A stretch of 11,363 bases of DNA, taken from Spirogloea muscicola (Eukaryota; Streptophyta; Zygnematophyceae; Spirogloeales; Spirogloeaceae). This document shows, one piece after another, positions 1-7,399 of this stretch; positions within the stretch are counted from its first letter, which is position 1, and every line of letters starts with the position of its first letter. The stretch covers positions 4,389 to 15,751 of the forward strand of contig WELB01000471.1 of assembly GCA_009602725.1 (NCBI GenBank). The letters run 5' to 3'. The position numbers and the translations under genes are program-made. The notes under the pieces were generated by a model, which saw only the letters and a list, made by a program, of their open reading frames with translations, was not told where the DNA came from and did not search any database.

Positions 1-303
1 CTCCTGCCAGCTGCAATCGACATCTTTGGCTGTCTGGGTCCTCGCTTCCACACTCTGCTTCAAAACATTGCCAATCTAGGCTACACTCGACGCGCAGATG
101 TATTTCCGGCTGAGATGGGCTTGCCAGCTGCATATCTGTCGCTCTTGCGACGTCGAGTTTCGGCCTGTTTGCAGCGTGCTCAGGCTAGTGCCTTGCACCA
201 GAAAGCTGGGCGAGCTCTAGTAGGTGGCAGAAGGGCTCCGTTCCTGGCATCTAGTATTCATGCATCGAGTAGTGACCTTTATGTTTTGACCCGTGGTTAT
301 TGA
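1..303 (+). CDS. C-terminal end of LINE-type ORF, endonuclease-linked domain (5' partial)
   Basis: An open frame runs from the first base of the window to a TGA at 301-303, about 100 codons, so the start lies outside the window. Residues near the beginning (LPAAIDIFGCLGPRF) align with FPLAIDVHGALG in the other copies here. The middle (LLRRRVSACLQRAQASALHQKAGRAL) aligns with YRMRLAVSLQRSMARALHLRAGRAL, and the end is SDLYVLTRGY-stop. The family is the C-terminal region of reverse-transcriptase proteins carrying a restriction-like endonuclease; the reverse transcriptase itself is not in the window. DNA identity to the other copies is low although the peptide pattern holds, so this is a separate lineage. 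It may be the end of an intact gene or a truncated copy; the window cannot decide. Confidence 0.6.
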   Translation, partial: LLPAAIDIFGCLGPRFHTLLQNIANLGYTRRADVFPAEMGLPAAYLSLLRRRVSACLQRAQASALHQKAGRALVGGRRAPFLASSIHASSSDLYVLTRGY

Positions 304-532
304 GCGGGTCAATCTGCTGTAGGTTATGTAGATTATTATATGTGCTTGCCTTTGTACCTGGCCATTTGGCCTACATTTCTTTCTAATACACGATTTTTTC
401 TCTACTAGACCTCGTGTACAGCTGTCTGTGATGAGCCTCCCAAGGCGCTACAGCGCAGCTCCACACAGAACAGCTAGACCTAGACCATATGAGACTAGCA
501 GTCAAGAGTTTGCACAGTCACTCTTTCCACCA
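304..532. other. 3' flank of the first LINE-type ORF, no gene recognised
   Basis: This AT-richer stretch follows the TGA at 301-303. It contains GTGCTTG and CTGGCC words that recall the 3' untranslated region of the other copies, but it is too diverged to align confidently. A pyrimidine run ending TCTCTACTAG near 400-410 looks like a 3' splice site, with no matching upstream exon that I can support. Confidence 0.35.
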
Positions 533-640
533 GTGGGCGTACATAGTTTTCTACAAGACGCCCTGGCGGACCTGATGCGCGATGCCAGCGCCATTGTGAA
601 AGTTAGCATTATAATGCCCATCATCACGAATTTCTCAGGG
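533..640 (+). pseudogene. Fragment of the N-terminal part of the endonuclease-like domain
   Basis: Within the frame open from 428 to 709, the peptide HSFLQDALADLMRDASAIVKV (H codon at 542-544), followed by SIIMP, aligns without gaps to HDLLRNAMFDIFVEAGYTVAL and the later SIMP of the copy at 7814. This matches the H-x-x-L-R-D region just before the RRAD motif in restriction-like-endonuclease LINE proteins. The RRADL part does not follow in frame; after about 640 the similarity is lost. It is a decayed fragment, probably of the same lineage as the ORF ending at 303 or a neighbour. I do not recognise the 428-532 part. Confidence 0.5.
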
Positions 641-849
641 ACGCCATCACCGTCGCACCCTGGACATTATGGGTGTACAACCTGGCTGAGGCCCACGAGC
701 CTTGGTTGATGTAGTTGTGACGGAGGCATACAAGAATTCGCATTGACTCACAATGCTGGCCATTGAAAGGGTGTGCCATGCATGCCAACAGAGCGCTCAG
801 GCAGAAGCTAGAGGCAGAAGCTAGAGCAAGCAGTGGAGCTACATACAAT
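641..849. other. Unassigned interval
   Basis: No coding region or element is recognised. A short tandem duplication (GCAGAAGCTAGAG-like, about 802-828) is visible. The end of the interval (about 858-880) runs into a tail-B-like word, GATTGACTGGTGGCTG, in minus orientation. Confidence 0.3.
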
Positions 850-1175
850 CAAAGACAAGCGCTGATTGACTGGTGGCTGTGACAATAACATTTCTCTCGC
901 ATTATAAGAGAAATAGAAAGAAAGGCTCTTCCAGTAGAGGGCGATGGCTGTGATTGACCAGCGCAAGAAACAGAAATCAACGAAGTCCAAAGCGGCCAGA
1001 AGAGAGAGGAGGACGCTTCCAGTAGAGGGCGATGGCTGTGAGTGGCCAACCCAGAAAAGAGAGAGTAAAGTCGAAGGGGCCAGAAAAGCTATAAAGCACA
1101 TAGCGACTCAGGTGGCCACTGGGTGCTCAATAGCCCCTGCTGAGCAACCGGAGGTCAAAGAGGCTGGTCTCCGAG
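850..1175 (-). pseudogene. Degenerate LINE 3' end, minus strand, with partially duplicated 3' tail
   Basis: Read on the minus strand, codons ending at 1127 give SLFDLRLLSRGY-stop (stop at 1127-1129 on plus coordinates), the conserved C-terminus of the LINE family. Downstream on that strand (1126 down to 850) is a diverged 3' untranslated region with CTGGCCCCTTC, TTTTCTGGGTTGGCC and finally CAGCCACCAGTCAATC, the tail-B end. Part of the tail is duplicated: an identical 26-bp block lies at 928-953 and 1016-1041. The coding part is only a stub. Confidence 0.6.
928..1041. repeat. Two-copy direct repeat, 26 bp at 88-bp spacing
   Basis: The block starting CTTCCAGTAGAGGGCGATGG occurs at 928-953 and again at 1016-1041 without mismatch. 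The sequence between is related 3'-tail material (GCGGCCAGAAGAGAGAG), so the repeat is best read as tandem duplication of part of a LINE 3' untranslated region. Confidence 0.75.
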
Positions 1176-1196
1176 TAGCTTGATTTACTGTAGGCA

Positions 1197-1268
1197 ATGC
1201 TGTGAGAGGCCAGCCCAAGCGGAATAAAATAGGCCCAGAAGGGCGAGGGCTGTGATGACTCAGCCTAA
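1197..1268 (-). repeat. Tail-B 3' fragment, minus strand
   Basis: GAGAGGCCAGCCCAAGCGGAAT and the following GCCCAGAAGGGCGAGGGCTG align with the tail-B fragments at 2518-2600 and 9361-9477. It sits immediately upstream (on the minus strand) of the coding stub ending at 1127, so it is a separate nested or adjoining fragment. Confidence 0.5.
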
Positions 1269-1672
1269 CGTACAATCTTCTTCTATATTGCAGCGGCAAA
1301 CCCCGTCTGGTCCACAGTATGGGCTTCTCGGTCTACTTAATGGGCTTCTCCTTGAGCGGAAGGTTTGGCAAATCGGGTCCAATCGGGTCCAATAAGGTTT
1401 GAAGGCGCTATTCCAACTATATTGTAAACAATCACTGATTGTTGTTCTCCAGAACTCTTGTATGAAGACGGATACCTATATGGAAGCAGACAATGGCCTT
1501 CAACCGCGAGTATCTCAAGAATGATGCCAGATTTGTTGGACACCTGCGTCGGCCCACTGACATGTATCGACTGAGAGGATGATACCTGGGCAATGGGAAC
1601 AGGTGTCAAATGAGCGGCATGGCTAGCTGTAACGATTCAGCCGTTTAATTATGCCACACGGTGCTGTTAATA
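1269..1672. other. Unassigned interval with small repeats
   Basis: No gene is recognised. Two short direct duplications are visible: ATGGGCTTCTC at 1319-1329 and again near 1340, and AATCGGGTCC twice in tandem around 1371-1390. The opening TTCTTCTATATTGCAG (about 1278-1293) resembles a 3' splice site, but no exon follows that I can support. Frames on either strand are short and lack family motifs. Confidence 0.3.
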
Positions 1673-2272
1673 TTACATGACCGCAAGCCGCTTGATGAAC
1701 AAGTGGCCCGTCCAGGTGGCGGGCGGGCGGGCGGCTTGCCAGGCAAGTGGGCCCGCCCAGGTGCGGGCAACTCTCGCTTGTCCTGGACTAACCCTCGCCA
1801 GGTTCCACTCTGCCAAGGGGGGACCTTGGGCCCGCCGCAAGTGCAGGCCTTGGGGCGACCCGCTCACACCCCTGGAGGGGGGGTGGCACAGGGGAAGCAC
1901 TACAAGCCTTGAGCCGAGACCCGACAGGAGTTCGTACCGGAGAAGCCCAGGAGCAGCCTTGCCGCTGCTCGTCGCCGCAGCCGCCGCCGCAGCTTGCTGC
2001 GAGGCTCGCTGCGGTGAGTCCGGGGCTGCGCCCGTTGAGGGCCGGTTGCTGGCTCGCGCCCAGGAGGTGGAGTTGCCGCCGGACGGCGGCGCCACGAGGC
2101 CTGTCTTCCGCTGCGCTATGCGCTAGTGCTTTGCCGTTTGGTGGGTTGGTCCTCAAACCCCCTACAGCCGAATTTAACAAGGACGACTCACCCAAACTAT
2201 GTGTAGGGACGAGTTCACTACATTAGCAATCCAATTGCAGCAGAAGTAGAGATGCGCTGTATCGCTAGCTGT
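1673..2272. other. GC-rich interval without a recognised gene
   Basis: Several overlapping frames of 105-149 codons stay open on both strands, which is expected from the high GC content; none shows a domain or a consistent coding signature. An imperfect direct repeat (AAGTGGCCCGTCCAGGTG near 1701 and AAGTGGGCCCGCCCAGGTG near 1745) and a GCC-rich run near 1976-1993 are visible. The last 150 bases are AT-richer and featureless. Confidence 0.4.
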
Positions 2273-2430
2273 GGTGGCCAATGCCAGGCGAGTGGTCGCC
2301 AACGCCAGGTGGGTGGTGGCCATAGCCAGGCAGGTGGTGGCCATAGCCAGGCGGGTGGTGGCCCTCTCCTTCTGAATGGTGACCAACGCACGCCGGGTGG
2401 TGACCAGTGCCGGGATCCTGGCGGCCCACG
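2273..2430 (+). repeat. 21-bp minisatellite, about 7 units
   Basis: Units of 21 bp with the pattern GGTGGCCATAGCCAGGCGGG plus T follow each other without spacer. Units 3 and 4 are almost identical and the outer units have decayed. The plus strand reads in one frame as a seven-residue repeat (GGHSQAG); the frame is open from 2252 to 2464, but codon constraint cannot be separated from the repeat itself. No protein family is recognised. Confidence 0.8.
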
Positions 2431-2517
2431 CCTAAACCACGGAGGCCGCCTGCGAGAGCTATAGACCATGGGCAAAGTAGAAACTTGTCAGCACCCACGA
2501 CGAAAAGCCACAGGAAG

Positions 2518-2680
2518 GCGCGGCCAGATTGAACTGGTGACTATGAGAGGCCAGCCCAATAGAATGTACAAGGTCTGAAGGAGCCGGAGTGCTTAATACC
2601 AAGACAACAGCAAGGGGAGTCTCAGTAACCTCTACTCAGGGGATCCTCAGTAGCCTCTAGTCAGAAGATGCACAGCCCTT
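2518..2680 (-). pseudogene. LINE 3' end with tail B, minus strand
   Basis: On the minus strand the codons before 2647 give HLLTRGY-stop (stop at 2647-2649 on plus coordinates). The 3' untranslated region then runs down to the tail-B terminus at about 2518 (GCGCGGCCAGATTGAACTGG). The tail aligns with 9361-9477, sharing ACAAGGTCTGAAGGAGCCGG. The stop region is partly duplicated: TAGAGGTTACTGAG reappears at about 2623-2636. Only the last codons and the tail remain, a short 5'-truncated copy. Confidence 0.65.
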
Positions 2681-2837
2681 CAAGAGAGGAATTGAGCTCT
2701 TCCATGAGCAGTGGGGGCTGTGAGAAGCAGCCGACAAGGTTGTAGCAGTCATTTTCACTGTCACCTGCAGGGTGTAAACGATGGAGGAGAAGCGCTTACC
2801 ATTGGCACGCTGCCTGGCTTGGCCAACGATGCAGCCC

Positions 2838-3216
2838 GCTGGTGGAGGGGGCGAAAACAGGAGCTGTAGCGGAGGCGGCGTTGTTGGCAGCGGCGGCGGC
2901 GGGAATGATATTGGCAGCGGTGGGGGGCCTGCCGGTGGCATTGGCGGGGGCCTCAAGAAGAGTGGCGTGCTTGGTGGTGGTGGTAATTGCGGTGGTGGGG
3001 GTGGTAGCTTCAGTGGCGGCAGTGGCGGCGGGGGTGGCGGTGACAGAGATGGTGGTGGCGGCAGCGGCAACGGCGGCGGCGGTGGCAGTAATGGCGGCGG
3101 CTGGAGCGGCGTCGTTGGTAATGGCGGAGATAGTGGTGACAGCTGCAGCGGCTGCGGCGATGGCGGTGGCGGTGACGGCGGCTGCGGCGATGGCGGCGGC
3201 GGTGCCGTGTAGCGCG
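2838..3216. repeat. GGC/GGN triplet array, open in many frames
   Basis: About 380 bp built mostly of GGC, GGT and GCG triplets. The plus strand reads as Gly-rich (2781-3212) or Ala/Val-rich (2842-3327), and the minus strand as Pro-rich with SPPPP motifs (2657-3265, 202 codons). A proline-rich cell-wall-type protein on the minus strand is possible, because SPPPP runs are typical of hydroxyproline-rich glycoproteins of algae and plants. However, no signal peptide or globular domain is visible, and all frames are open simply because the triplets avoid stops. I treat it as a triplet microsatellite. Confidence 0.6.
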
Positions 3217-3331
3217 CCTGCGCTTGCGAGTCGGTGGTGTGGGCAAGGTGGGCAAACGGGACCACGAGTAAGGGTGGAGGGGCATAGCAGCAATAGCGGT
3301 CTCAGGGCTACACTGGCCTTGGGATAGGAAT

Positions 3332-3662
3332 GCGGCTGCTGATATTAAAGAATCGGCTGTAGACTGCCAGCCAGATGCATACAGGTGTTCATGACGGATT
3401 GGCATTGAGGGCGGAGGGTGGAGCCAAATAGGCTAAAGCGGCTGCTCCGAAAACAATGCCATTTCTGACCGGCATAAGCAAGCGGAGGGCTAGGACCGAG
3501 CAGTTCTACTCGGTCCGGTCTCCTTCCCTCAGCTCATCTGACTTCCTACTGCTGACACGGAGGTATTGAGGGCGCCCTGTCTGCCTAGCCTTTGGCTCCG
3601 TCATGAACACCTATACGCATCTGGCTGGCAGTTTACAGCCGATTCTTTAGTATCAACAGCCG
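3332..3662. repeat. Inverted repeat, about 66-bp arms at 3332-3397 and 3598-3662
   Basis: The reverse complement of the left arm matches the right arm (CGTCATGAACACCT..., then CATCTGGCTGGCAGT...) with about six differences, all transitions. Each arm is followed, in its own orientation, by a GCC/GTC triplet array: the left arm by 2838-3216, the right arm by 3697-3782. The unit is therefore a repeat element made of a unique block plus a triplet array, present twice head to head. The 200-bp centre holds a hairpin. Confidence 0.7.
3493..3516. other. Perfect 8-bp hairpin
   Basis: GGACCGAG (3493-3500) and CTCGGTCC (3509-3516) are exact complements around an 8-base loop. It lies near the centre of the inverted repeat of 3332-3662. 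No T-run or other terminator context follows; function unknown. Confidence 0.5.
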
Positions 3663-3696
3663 TTATCTACTTTTCCCCTGAGCCAATTCTCCGCCA

Positions 3697-3782
3697 CAGC
3701 CGCCGCCGCTGTCGTTGTCGCTACTGTCGTCGTCGCTCCTGTCGTCGTCGCTGCAGCTGCCGCTGCCGCTGCCGCCGCCACC
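3697..3782 (+). repeat. GCC/GTC triplet array
   Basis: About 86 bp of GCC, GTC, GCT and CGT triplets. One plus-strand frame reads as Arg/Cys, others as Ala/Val or Pro/Leu, so coding is not implied. It is the partner of the larger array at 2838-3216, in inverted orientation. Confidence 0.65.
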
Positions 3783-4402
3783 GCTTATACATCAGCGGGC
3801 ATCGAGCGCGCGCTCGGACGTGCCAAGAAGGCCCGGGTGGACATGAAGTACCGGATCTGCCCTTGAAGAGCCTTCTACCGAAGAACTCCGTCCACCGGTA
3901 CGTAAACCGGCACATTGGCAAGGCACATTTGTTCCTGCTCTATCTGACACTCCGAGCGTTGCCTCGGAAGACGTTTATATTGTGGTGCTTGCATCAGTAT
4001 TGTACCATTTGCATAGGTTGCATTGTGTGCATCCTTGCAAGTACTAACAAAGTCCCGAATAGGGCGAGTAGAGCTAGAGCACTAAGTTGCTAATCGGACG
4101 TACATTGTTACCGGGTTACCGGCACTTGATACATGTTGTCACTTGGCACTGAGACGATCAGTTACCGTGCCTGCGCTTCTACGTGGTCTTTATGAACTCC
4201 TAATCTATTTCATTGCACTGCTGTTGACTGTTTGGTATTTTCCAGTCACTCGCTAAGTGGACCGAGTAGAACTCTTTGTTGTTTGAGATCTGATTCTTGC
4301 CTCAGAGATTGTCTTTGATAGAGCTTGTGGCATTGATTCTGATATCTACATCGAAGTTGTGTCTATGTGTGGTTAAGGCATTCAGGCTGTTCAATTTAGT
4401 GC
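3783..4402. other. Gene-poor leader upstream of gag, possibly LTR and 5' untranslated region
   Basis: No protein is recognised. Its position directly before a gag start codon suggests that part of this stretch is the long terminal repeat and leader of the LTR retrotransposon. I cannot place LTR boundaries because no second LTR copy is present in the window, and I did not find a convincing primer-binding site. Confidence 0.3.
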
Positions 4403-5830
4403 ATGGACTTGAGAAGCGGCCGAATCATTGATTCTGTCAGTGAACCTTCAGACATTGTTGAGCCGCCAGTTGACGCATCAGACATTGCCGCTGTGGGTGA
4501 TTCGTTTGCAGGAGAATTCGCACTTATCTCTCGCAGACCCCGCCGTGCCATCATGTCAAGCGGAAACAGACATACTTACAGAGGTACGCCAGGTGGTGAC
4601 TCTCTGGCCAAGGTGAAAGTCCATCATAATGCAGAGCTCTGCCGGCTAAGATTGCTGGGCAGTGCTGTCAGTCGGGATGATAAATTGCTGTTACTGGGTT
4701 CTTATTTTAGTCATGAGGCAGCCGATGTATACGAAAGGCTGAAAGACGACCTATTGACTATGACCACACCAGTTCCAGACAATGCATCAGCTGCAGAATT
4801 GGAAAAGGGGTCCTCAGTTGTTAGAAGATCCTGTCAAGGAAATGTTTAAGGCCTTGGATGAACAATCTCCTGAGAACACCAACCTTTATAAACAGGAGCT
4901 ACTCAGGTTTAGCCGACTTGCGGAGGAGTCTACAACCTTGTGTTATTTCCGCTTTATGAAGCTTATTTAAATTTTAGAAACCCGCATCAGTAAGCAAGAA
5001 TTAGCATTGCAGTTCTTACGCGTCATTGTGGGCAAGGATTTGAAACAAATCCAGACCTTATTGTGGGTGCGTCGTCAGCAGTTAGGCACAACAGACTATG
5101 ACCTTCAGAATATTTATAAGGTCATGATGGAAAAGGAAGCTGATGACTTTGCGCTCCACATTATGGACGAGCGATATGCAGGCAGTGGAAGTTTACAGGA
5201 CTCCAAACAGGCCTCCAAAATTGATACTGTGTCAGAAGGTATGAAGAGTGCTAATGCTGTTTTGACTTCTGATGTTCAGTATGTTGAAAAATCTTCTGGC
5301 CATCCTTGCCCGGTTCCAGCGTGTCATGGGTGTGGAAGGCAAGGCCATCTTAGGAAGGACTGAACAACTTCGCATCAGACTGCTGGTGCTATGTGTGCAT
5401 ATTGTTCAAGATCAGGTCACGTTGAACAGCAGTGCTGGTGTAAGTACCCTGAACAAATGCCTATGTCTCTGAGAACCAAGGTAGCTGCGGGGAATGGCTT
5501 ACCATCAACCGATAGACACACTAAGTCAAAGGATGCTAAGTTTGACCAGATGGCTAGACAGATTGCTGAACTGACCAAACAGATTGCTGTTATGCAGAAG
5601 CAGCAAGAGTATAAGGTAGCTTTGTCTGTATTCTCTGATGGGAACATGCAGGCGGACGAGGATTTTCGTCCCGGCAGGGATGGTCAGCACAATGTTTCGG
5701 ATGAGGATGAATGTGATGCCCAATTTGTTTCTGTTGTTGCAGCATTACCTGCAGCTATGTCCAAGCAACTGACTTCTGTGGCTATGGTGGACAATACCAG
5801 TGGTATAATTCAAGTGACCAGATTCTGTTA
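4403..5830 (+). pseudogene. gag: LTR-retrotransposon gag, broken
   Basis: The frame opens with ATG at 4403 (peptide MDLRSGRIID) and runs to about 4810. A single-base shift in the AAAAGGGG context moves the reading into the frame of 4782-5900. In that second frame there is a TAA at 4968-4970 and a TGA at 5361-5363. The content is gag-like: a helical capsid-type region (roughly 4620-5160), then two CCHC zinc knuckles. Knuckle 1 is CHGCGRQGHLRKD at 5322-5360 followed by the TGA exactly where the fourth ligand Cys is expected. Knuckle 2 is CAYCSRSGHVEQQC at 5394-5435. A coiled-coil-like Gln/Lys segment (QIAELTKQIAVMQKQQ) follows near 5550-5610. Gag binds and packages element RNA into cytoplasmic particles. 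With two stops and a shift this copy cannot make the normal protein unless recoding occurs. Confidence 0.75.
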
Positions 5831-6351
5831 CAGCAAAGCCAACCCTGGTAGTCTTGGACACAGGTGCTCGGCCCATCCTTATTGGCCGACGCTTTGCTGA
5901 GTCGCTGAACCTTAAGAAGGAGGATACTCTTCGAACCTATGTGAAAGTCAAAACTGCAACGGGTGGCACCGACAGCATTGTTGGCATCACCAAGAAACCC
6001 ATACAAATCATTCTGAACAACGAGCATCCTATGTTGAGAACCACTATTACAGCTTCTTGCATGTTAACCAAAGCTGATAGCTGTGATATCTTGTTGGGTA
6101 CGGAAGTTCTAGTACCGTTAGGCTTTGGTATTGACAATTATGCAGGACAAGCTTGGTACAGGCCTGGTAGACAGAAGTCTTGCACAACTAAGATTCTATT
6201 GCCTTTACTTCAAGGGAAGCAGCTTGCTAATGTACCAGCAATTAGTGCCATTGTCACAGGTGTTTCCCAAGCACACGGGAAGCTTCATCAGCAATCCATC
6301 TATCACAAGCTCCAATCATTCAGATTATTCTATAGTGCTGATTCTATATAG
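5821..6351 (+). pseudogene. pro: Retropepsin-type aspartic protease of the LTR retrotransposon
   Basis: The active-site motif VVLDTGARPILIG (Asp codon at 5857-5859) and, about 75 residues later, the flap-distal CDILLGTEVLVPLGFGID identify a retropepsin, which matures the element polyprotein as a homodimer. The frame is +1 relative to gag and becomes open only after a TGA at 5818-5820, so gag and protease are joined by a frame change around 5820. The protease core ends near 6160; the rest up to the TAG at 6349-6351 is not recognised. No reverse transcriptase, RNase H or integrase follows, so the element is truncated. The DTGA and ILLG motifs are intact, so decay is recent or partial. Confidence 0.75.
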
Positions 6352-6482
6352 CAATGTACCTTCATTTCTCGCTTTTTCGTTTGATTTCATAATGCGGACG
6401 GTGCCAACCCCGCGGACTCTGAAGTGTCACTTGAATTCTTCACAAATCTGCCCTATCGACATTCCCTAGCAATCGACGCTGT
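6352..6482. other. Junction between LTR-element relic and LINE nest
   Basis: No feature is recognised. The LTR element stops being recognisable before this stretch and the LINE fragment on the minus strand starts at about 6483. No reverse-transcriptase motif is seen. Confidence 0.35.
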
Positions 6483-6622
6483 ATGGCACGACAGAGCGTT
6501 GAAAAGATACCGCCAGGAGCATGCGAAAGACGTGGGCGAGCAAACCGGCGGCGTCGACACCGGGCAGCGCCCGTGGCAGACCCGGCCGCCGGTCAATGGC
6601 CTGACAGGCAAGCCGCTGGAGG
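6483..6622 (-). pseudogene. LINE C-terminal domain fragment, minus strand
   Basis: Minus-strand reading gives SLQRLACQAIDRRPG, then VDAAGLLAHVFRMLLAVSFQRS. This aligns with LLQRLARQAIERRPG and FNAAGSLAQVFRMRLSVSLQRS of the copy at 10017-10636. The copy is cut at both ends: similarity stops after FQRS (about 6490), without the SDLxLLTRGY terminus. Beyond 6622 the same frame continues into a tandem-repeated segment. Confidence 0.65.
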
Positions 6623-6666
6623 GAAGGCGCGCGGGGCGCATGAAATGAAATGGAGGCCAATTCAAG

Positions 6667-6730
6667 TCTAGTATCTGTTCTTATCAGTTTAATATCTGAT
6701 ACGTGACCCATCGGGTCACATGATATCAAC
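6667..6730 (+). pseudogene. U2: U2 spliceosomal snRNA fragment
   Basis: TAGTATCTGTTCTTATCAG followed by TTTAATATCTGATACGT is the near-invariant U2 snRNA core. It includes most of the branch-point recognition sequence (GTAGTA in U2, CTAGTA here), which pairs with introns during spliceosome assembly. Next comes a stem-loop at the place of U2 stem IIa (GTGACC...GGTCAC, 6702-6718) whose stem differs from human but still pairs, as expected for a real U2 of another lineage. The 5' stem-loop I and everything 3' of about nucleotide 85, including the Sm site, are missing. The upstream TCAAGT also fits U2 but coincides with the flanking repeat. It is fused directly to a LINE fragment at 6731, so it is a retrotransposed piece, not a working gene. 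Confidence 0.88.
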
Positions 6731-7066
6731 CCGGCGCTTCCATGGGGAGCCGGTTGACTTCCCTGCAGCCGGGTCGCTGGCGCAAGTGTATCGAATGCGC
6801 CTGGCCGTCTCGCTGCAGAGGTCCATGGCCCGGGCGCTGCACCTTCGTGCCGGCAGAGCCCTCGCTGCTGCCTCTGGCTCTGGCCAGGGGACCCACTTCC
6901 AGGAGCCCAGCATCTCTGATCTGCGGCTGCTTAGCAGGGGTTACTGAGTGTCTCGTAGCAGCTTTGTTTCTGTTACTTAGCGCTTCCCCTGGCCCCCTTC
7001 TCGTACTCTGTTCATTCTTTTCCGGGCTGGTTGTTCCAGCCCCTATTCTCAATGGGCGAGCACTTT
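6731..7066 (+). pseudogene. LINE 3' end, tail A, 5'-truncated
   Basis: Codons from 6732 to 6947 give RRFHGEPVDFPAAGS, LAQVYRMRLAVSLQRSMARAL, HLRAGRALAAASGSGQG and SISDLRLLSRGY-stop. After the TGA at 6945-6947 comes a 3' untranslated region with the hairpin GGGCTGG (7024-7030) and CCAGCCC (7036-7042), then CTCAATGGGCGAGCACTTT. The REL motifs that lie upstream in the parent protein are absent. It is identical but for about one base to the inverse copy at 8484-8819. Confidence 0.8.
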
Positions 7067-7230
7067 CTTTAAAAAAAAATTCAAGCCCACACATTGTTCT
7101 CACGGAGAGAAGGCGCGCGGGGCGCATGAAATGAAAGGGAGGCCATTTCAAGCCAATGTTCAGGCAGTCTAGTGCAAACTAAACAAGGCTACATAACACG
7201 GAGACCTAAAATTAGGTGCCTAAGCTGACA

Positions 7231-7345
7231 TTAGTACCCACGGGTGAGCACAAACAAATCTGACAAGCTAACTTGGAGAGCTGGAGCACCGCCACGAAAG
7301 CCGGAGGCCTGACTTAGAGCGCGCCCTGCACGTTCATGAAGAGCC
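7231..7345 (-). pseudogene. LINE C-terminal stub, minus strand
   Basis: Minus-strand codons give LHERAGRALSQASGF and SLSDLFVLTRGY followed by TAA at 7231-7233 (plus coordinates). The end motif matches the family, but the DNA differs strongly from the tail-A copies and resembles the lineages at 1-303 and 10017. Further 5' coding sequence is cut off at about 7345 by the start of a plus-strand copy. The stretch 7153-7230 would be its 3' untranslated region. Confidence 0.6.
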
Positions 7346-7399
7346 AATGGAGTGGAGGAGACCCAACCAGCCACTGCCGAAGGCCCCGTGAACGTCAAT

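Larger units (their letters stand above)
6667..7077 (+). mobile_element. Chimeric U2-LINE retro-insertion
   Basis: The insertion consists of the U2 fragment (6667-6730), a 5'-truncated LINE 3' end (6731-7066) and a short A-rich tail (CTTTAAAAAAA). It is flanked by AATTCAAG on both sides (6659-6666 and 7078-7085), the expected target-site duplication. Known precedent: LINE reverse transcriptases switch from their own RNA to snRNAs such as U6, making snRNA-LINE chimeras. The U2 5' junction overlaps the target sequence by TCAAG, consistent with microhomology joining of the cDNA. Confidence 0.75.
6623..7152. repeat. Direct repeat of 44 bp (6623-6666 and 7109-7152)
   Basis: The block starting GAAGGCGCGCGGGGCGCATG and ending TTCAAG occurs twice with two mismatches. 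If the insertion 6667-7077 is removed, the copies are 67 bp apart and the spacers resemble each other (CAAGCCCACACATTGTTC versus CAAGCCAATGTTC). The block is therefore best read as a pre-existing short tandem repeat interrupted by the insertion, not as a very long target-site duplication. Confidence 0.7.

Noticed and set aside
300-412. A spliceosomal intron ending at TCTCTACTAG
   Set aside because: The 3' end looks plausible, but the upstream ORF has already stopped at 303 and no downstream exon can be supported.
1673-2195. Overlapping frames of 135-149 codons in the GC-rich stretch
   Set aside because: They overlap on both strands with no recognisable family and are expected at this base composition.
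2781-3327. Gly-rich, Ala-rich and Arg-rich proteins from the triplet array
   Set aside because: Several frames on both strands stay open because the triplets lack stop codons; there is no domain or start context to choose one.
4085-4402. Defined LTR boundaries and primer-binding site
   Set aside because: No second LTR copy exists in the window and no stretch clearly complements a tRNA 3' end.
5361-5363. Genome-wide reassignment of TGA to cysteine
   Set aside because: TGA is the regular stop after LLTRGY and LLSRGY in several copies, and the same gag also contains a TAA and a frame change.
6623-7152. The 44-bp direct repeat as a very long target-site duplication
   Set aside because: The 8-bp AATTCAAG flanks explain the insertion better and match the other sites in length; without the insertion the 44-bp blocks form a short tandem repeat with related spacers.
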